Shown one piece after another: positions 60,027 to 64,000 of a stretch of DNA of 64,000 nt. Within the stretch, counting starts at the first letter, position 1, and the number at the start of each line of letters is the position of its first letter. Source of the DNA: Isochrysis galbana (Eukaryota > Haptophyta > Isochrysidales > Isochrysidaceae). The notes below the pieces were generated by a model. The model did not search any database. It had not been told where the DNA came from and worked only from the letters and a program-made list of their open reading frames with translations. Location of the stretch: contig CM030942.1 of assembly GCA_018136815.1 (NCBI GenBank), forward strand, positions 1,179,797 through 1,243,796. Direction: 5' to 3'. The translations under genes and the position numbers were made by a program.

Positions 60027-62096
60027 TCATGCGCAAGGGTAATGAGGCGGCCAATCCATCTTGCATCTCCACACGCCACCACCTGCTTCGACGTAACGGC
60101 ATTCGCTCGAGTACCGCCCGTTCTCGACATAGTAACTCTCGCACACATCGCGTTTTGCGGCGTCGAATGGGCCAGCAGTCGCAACCTGGCCACACCACCG
60201 CTGTGTGTCCCATGCATTCGTCTTGATGGCATCATAAGGCTGAATTAGCCCGCAATTGGCGTCCGCGTTCGTCCCAGGTGAAGCCGATGGCGGCGGAGGC
60301 GCCGGAGGCGCCGGATTCGGTGGTGATGGCTGAGGTGAGGGTGAGACTTGCTGCCCACCTCCAGGGGCGGATTCGCACGGGTAGTGAGGAGGCCAGTCCA
60401 TCTTGCACTTCCACACGCCACCGCCCGTGTTCACGTAGTGGCATTCGCTCGAGTACTGACCGTTATCCAGATAGTAGCTATCGCACACGTCGCGCTTGGC
60501 GGCATTAAATGGACCAGGCGTCACAATCTGGCCGCACCAACGTTGCGTGTCCCAAGCGTTCGTTTTGGTAATGGTATATGGCTGATCCAACCCACAATCT
60601 GACTCCACAACCGTACGAGGCGATGACGGCGGCGGCGATGCACTCAGTGGCGGCGATGGCGATGCACTCAGTGGCGGCGATGGCGATGCACTCAGTGGTG
60701 GCGATGGAGACCGTTCCTGTGCGGAGCCGGAAGTCGACGAGGGTGGCGAGGGAGATGATTCCTGTCCGGAACCAGATGCCGATGAGGGTGGCGAAGGCGA
60801 GATCGATTCGCAAGGGTAGCGCGGGGGCCACTCCATTTTACACTTCCAAATGCCACCGCCAGTATTCACGTACTCGCACTCGCCCGTATACTCGCCATTG
60901 TCCAAGTAGTGCTCATCACAGGCATCCCGTTTGGCGGCGTCGAATGGCCCCGCGGACACGAGCTGGCCGCACCACTTACGCACGTCCCATGCGTTGGTCT
61001 TGTTGACAGTGTATGGCTGGTAGAAACCGCAATTGTCCGGATCGTACTCGCGCACATGATCATCACCGTTGTGATCGCCTTCCGTGCCGGAGGTATCGTC
61101 GAAGTCGTCCCCTGCACCCGTCGCAGACGGCGGAGACGGCCCGGTGCCGGAGCCCGGTGATGAGGGCGAGACCGACTCGCAAGGGTAGCGCGGGGGCCAC
61201 TCCATTTTACACTTCCAAATGCCACCGCCAGTATTCACGTACTCGCACTCGCCCGTATACTCGCCATTGTCCAAGTAGTGCTCATCACAGGCATCCCGTT
61301 TGGCGGCGTCGAATGGCCCCGCGGACACGAGCTGGCCGCACCACTTACGCACGTCCCATGCGTTGGTCTTGTTGACAGTGTATGGCTGGCGGAAGCCGCA
61401 ATCTTCTGGATCGAACTCATTCTCATTGTGGTCTTCGTTAGAATTGTCATCATTGCCACCGCCATTAAGATGACCACTGCCACTCACGTCGTCGTAGTCG
61501 TTACCCGAGTCGCTTCCCCCGTTCAGGTCGTCGTAGTCAGTACCCGAGTCGTGTCCCCCGTTCAGGTCGTCGTAGTCAATACCCGAGTCGTGTCCTCCGT
61601 TCAGGTCATCGTAGTCGGTGCCCGAGTCGTGTCCTCCGTTCAGGTCATCGTAGTCGGTGCCCGAGTCGTGTCCTCCGTTCAGGTCATCGTAGTCGGTGCC
61701 CGAGTCGTGTCCTCCGTTCAGGTCGTCGTAGTCGGTGCCCGAGTCATGTCCTCCGTTCAGGTCGTCGTAGTCGGTGCCCGAGTCGTGTCCTCCGTTCAGG
61801 TCGTCGTAGTCGGTGCCCGAGTCGTGTCCTCCGTTTAGGTCGTCGTAGTCGTCGTCATAGTCGTCATCCAGCTCGTTGTGAGAGTTAGCAGAGTCGTCGT
61901 AGTCGACGTCGAGTGAGCGACGGGGGTCGCTGAGCTTAGTGGATGGGCTTTCAGGCCGAGGGACTGGCGACGAGGAGGGAGAGGGTGAGAGGCGCTGCTG
62001 AGAGCAGTCTTCTCCACTCAGGAGGCATCCAGCTTGGGTGTGCGCGACAATCGTGGCGCAGAGGAGAATCAGACGAGCGGCCGTCGAGCGGCCCAT
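60027..62096 (-). CDS. secreted protein with four six-Cys domains and an Asp-rich repeat
   Basis: 689 aa, single exon. An N-terminal signal peptide (RLILLCATIVAHTQAGC) is followed by an acidic Ser/Asp region. Then come about nine 13-residue repeats of DYDDLNGGHDSGT (residues about 85-195), a likely calcium-binding or extended polyanionic segment. After it are four copies of a domain of about 75 residues: CG-x-x-QPY-x-x-x-KTNAWD, WCGQ, FxAAKRD-x-C, YxxNGxY-x-x-EC-x-YV, GGG-x-W-x-CKM-x-WPP-x-YPC. Six Cys per copy suggest three disulfides. Domains are linked by Ser/Pro-rich spacers (SPSPPLSASPSPP). The last domain ends the protein. I recognise no named family. Extracellular matrix, wall or biomineral surface binding is a guess from the leader, disulfides and polyacidic repeat. 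Confidence 0.85.
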   Translation of the reverse strand: MGRSTAARLILLCATIVAHTQAGCLLSGEDCSQQRLSPSPSSSPVPRPESPSTKLSDPRRSLDVDYDDSANSHNELDDDYDDDYDDLNGGHDSGTDYDDLNGGHDSGTDYDDLNGGHDSGTDYDDLNGGHDSGTDYDDLNGGHDSGTDYDDLNGGHDSGTDYDDLNGGHDSGIDYDDLNGGHDSGTDYDDLNGGSDSGNDYDDVSGSGHLNGGGNDDNSNEDHNENEFDPEDCGFRQPYTVNKTNAWDVRKWCGQLVSAGPFDAAKRDACDEHYLDNGEYTGECEYVNTGGGIWKCKMEWPPRYPCESVSPSSPGSGTGPSPPSATGAGDDFDDTSGTEGDHNGDDHVREYDPDNCGFYQPYTVNKTNAWDVRKWCGQLVSAGPFDAAKRDACDEHYLDNGEYTGECEYVNTGGGIWKCKMEWPPRYPCESISPSPPSSASGSGQESSPSPPSSTSGSAQERSPSPPLSASPSPPLSASPSPPLSASPPPSSPRTVVESDCGLDQPYTITKTNAWDTQRWCGQIVTPGPFNAAKRDVCDSYYLDNGQYSSECHYVNTGGGVWKCKMDWPPHYPCESAPGGGQQVSPSPQPSPPNPAPPAPPPPSASPGTNADANCGLIQPYDAIKTNAWDTQRWCGQVATAGPFDAAKRDVCESYYVENGRYSSECRYVEAGGGVWRCKMDWPPHYPCA
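61510..61865 (-). repeat. 39-bp coding minisatellite
   Basis: Nine units of CCGTTCAGGTCGTCGTAGTC ... CCCGAGTCGTGTCCT, at about 61519, 61558 and every 39 bp to 61832. It encodes the Asp-rich repeat of the secreted protein, so unit gain or loss keeps the frame. Confidence 0.92.
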
Positions 62097-62600
62097 GGCT
62101 CCCTCGCTTTCCCGATGTCTCTGCTTTTCCCTGCCTTATTCTCTCCGCGGAACCCTGGGCGAGTTTGCACCCTTCGTCGTGGTACGAGTACCTTCCCCTG
62201 GTCCCTTCCTCTACGAAGAGGCCGCTCTCCTGGTTGTTACGTTGTTGGCTTTTCCCCTCTGGAAGGTGTTTCGTTGAGACCTTCGTCCGCCTGTCGTCGT
62301 CGGCTCGCCGACAATGTACCCGGTGCTGCCGCCGACGGCAACGGAGGGGGGGGGAAGGGGGGGGGGGGGACCGAAAGCCTAGCGGCGGGGGGGGGGGGAA
62401 GGGGGGGGGGGGGGGGGGCTTCTGAGGTCGCTCGAGGCTGCGCGCCGATTCGTCGGGACGGGATTCGGCACGAGATCGGGGTCAGCAGTGCGCTTCTCAC
62501 GTCCCTCTATTTTCCATTCTCTATTCCTATTCTCTGTTCTCTATTGATGTTAGCGCACATGCACGAACTCAAAAATACTCCGTAGGCAGCCAATTCCTCG
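62097..62600. other. upstream region of secreted-protein gene, G-run cluster
   Basis: 62345-62418 has several runs of 7-18 G on the plus strand (C on the coding strand), 250-320 bp upstream of the ATG. Strong potential for quadruplex or triplex. No gene on either strand. Confidence 0.6.
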
Positions 62601-62899
62601 CGCCGGCGCAATCCCTTCGCCGTGTGTCCTTCGCCCTCTGGGGGGCTGTGGAGGCTGGGAAATTGCTCGAGGAGAGGCTAGAGGCTCGAGGCCTACTGGG
62701 ACACAGCCTCCCAGCTGCCAGCTGCGCAGATCCGCACTCTCCGCGCGAAGGCCCGCCTGGTGGAGCTGGAGCGTCTGGCGGAGACGACGTCGACGATGTC
62801 GCCAGCGTCCTTCGCACCCTGGCGAGGCGGGCGCGGCGCCTGCGCAGCGCGAGCGGCGCTATGCGGGGCCATCCATATGATATGCAGGCCCCCAGCGCG

Positions 62900-63085
62900 C
62901 CACGGCGGCGGGGGGCGTCAAGGAGAGGGCCTGTAAGGCCGTTGTGTGCTGGTACCACCCCGACACTGATCGTTCGGTGTTATGCTCCAAGGCCTTATGG
63001 GCCGCGGAGTTTGGGGTGGACCGGCGGCCCGGATGCCCCGTCAGGTCTCAGGTCATCAGGTCTTGGCGACCTGATACCTGATATC
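62900..63085 (+). pseudogene. coding-like fragment
   Basis: The frame GVKERACKAVVCWYHPDTDR, then SKALWAAEFGVDRRPGCPVR and SQVIRSW, has protein-like composition and a possible helix-turn-helix (ALWAAEFGVD). It ends in the palindromic repeats after 63040. No family assigned. Confidence 0.3.
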
Positions 63086-63130
63086 AGGTGATATCAGGAT
63101 CTGATATGAGGCTGATATCAGGTGGTCCAC
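63040..63130. repeat. CTGATATCAG palindrome cluster
   Basis: AGGTCATCAGGTCTTGGCGA, then several copies of CTGATATCAGG in both orientations up to 63122. Each is a perfect 10-bp palindrome. Confidence 0.85.
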
Positions 63131-63274
63131 CACTAATATTATAATTTTCTAATGAGCCATTCTAAGATCAGAGGAAATGGACTGCTACGTCTAGAAGCGG
63201 AAGCGGAGAGGGGGTTCGTGTGGAAGCGGAGGGGAGAGGGGAGAGCCCCCCCTAGCGAACCCCCACCCCTCCCC

Positions 63275-63370
63275 CCCGCGCAGTGTTGGGGCAACAGTAC
63301 TGGCACCAGTGTTTGGCGCCAGTGCCAGTTCCATCTCAACTGGCAACTGGCGCCAGCTCGCCAGTTCTCA
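63275..63370. repeat. ACTGGCGCCAGT inverted repeats
   Basis: Overlapping TACTGGCACCAGTGT, TTTGGCGCCAGTGCCAGTT and AACTGGCGCCAGCTC units; they form alternative hairpins. A related TCTGGCGCCAGCTCG sits at 63681-63695. Confidence 0.75.
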
Positions 63371-63639
63371 GCAAATAATGAGCAGCGATGTAAAAAAAAA
63401 AGGAAGATAAAACTACCAGCAAGGGAGCTGCGGGTTGCCATCGGTAAGCCCCTACGTCGCGGACGTAGGAGGCCGCCCAGACTCGAACCGTGCCCCCACA
63501 CGTGACACGACCTCGCTGGTTCACATTAAGCTGCCGGGGTGTGCTTTATCATCATGAGCGGGAAAATAACCCTTGATACTGTATAATTTACAATTGGTGA
63601 CCTTTCTCCCCCACCCTCTGCCCTCCAGAGCGGGTGCTA

Positions 63640-64000
63640 GCTGGCAGCATGACTAGCTCTTCCGCTCTTCCCACCAAAGATCTGGCGCCAGCTCGCAGAC
63701 CACCGATAGCTGTCATCAGCTCGCCGCCACCAGCCTCGCAGCCACCAGCCTCGCAGCCACCAGCCTCGCCGCAACGCCGCAACCAGCCTGGCCGCCACCA
63801 GCCCCATCGCCACCCCAGCCTCGTTACCACCAGCCTCGTTACCACCAGCCTCGCCGCCACCAGCCTCTTTACGACCAGCCTCGCCTCCACCCAGCCTCGC
63901 CTCCACCCAGCCTCGCCTCCACCCAGCCTCGCCTCCACCCAGCCTCGCCGCCACCCAGCCTCGCCGCCACCAGCCTCGCCGCGCACCAGCCTCGCCTCCA
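63640..64000 (+). repeat. CAGCCTCGCCNCCAC minisatellite, open at window end
   Basis: From about 63725 to the end, 10-15-bp units of CCAGCCTCGCCGCCA, CCAGCCTCGTTACCA and CCAGCCTCGCCTCCAC alternate. Open frames over it are repeat translation only. Confidence 0.9.

Noticed and set aside
63425..63530. GACTCGAACC on the plus strand suggesting a minus-strand tRNA
   Set aside because: The T-arm pairs at only three of five positions and no acceptor or D-arm can be drawn.
63588..63986. Gly/Glu/Ala/Arg-repeat ORF at the window end
   Set aside because: Translation of a minisatellite with no sign of selection; it is also cut by the window.

Overview
The window is nuclear DNA from a eukaryote with a GC-rich genome. 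The host genes carry GT-AG introns of about 80-330 bp, and each spliced frame I derived closes without a stop. The protein set suggests a unicellular, probably photosynthetic protist or alga: a neoxanthin-deficiency-1-like protein, a half-size ABCG transporter, a CNNM/DUF21-CBS protein, mitochondrial DLST, a DEAD-box helicase with a secretory-type leader, APRT, a lipocalin, an ARM-repeat protein and a TRF-like telobox Myb protein. I cannot name the taxon. There are two 100-base assembly gaps (15001-15100 and 57782-57881).

Host genes lie singly between long repeat tracts: NXD1-like (2.7-3.6 kb, +), duplicated ZNRD2/SSSCA1-like (6.9-7.8, +), CNNM-like (12.0-14.3, +, 5 exons), ABCG half-transporter (15.3-17.9, +, 5 exons), ARM-repeat protein (23.7-26.4, +), DLST (31.0-32.9, +, 4 exons), lipocalin (35.8-36.3, +), DEAD-box helicase (41.6-42.9, -), APRT (47.9-48.5, +), TRF-like telomere-binding protein (52.8-55.2, +, 6 exons), a frameshifted 3' piece of an mRNA cap methyltransferase gene (56.5-57.2, +) with an inverted partial copy (58.6-58.8, -), and a large secreted protein with four copies of an unrecognised six-cysteine domain (60.0-62.1, -).

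Most of the rest is mobile DNA. There are degraded non-LTR retrotransposons (reverse-transcriptase thumb and CCHC zinc-knuckle ends at 34.6, 38.1-40.7, 41.4, 43.4-44.2 and 50.6-51.8 kb), chromodomain ends of Ty3/Gypsy chromoviruses (8.9 and 49.7 kb), non-coding retroposons with clear target-site duplications (27384-28882, 20 bp with one mismatch; 38817-39683, perfect 17 bp), two MITEs with 8-bp duplications (5668-6050, 52164-52346) and many dispersed repeat families, here called R1-R13 and SR1. The families are my own, defined only by comparison inside this window.

Two findings stand out. First, several retroelement families, coding and non-coding, appear to share a 5' end made of AACTA plus a short hairpin whose arms change together between copies, followed within about 10 nt by ATGG. 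Second, SR1 lies a few hundred bases upstream of three unrelated host genes; two copies carry hairpins with a compensatory base-pair change. Other points: both assembly gaps abut the same repeat junction, which is also a predicted 3' splice site, and the secreted protein gene holds two 213-bp blocks that look identical.
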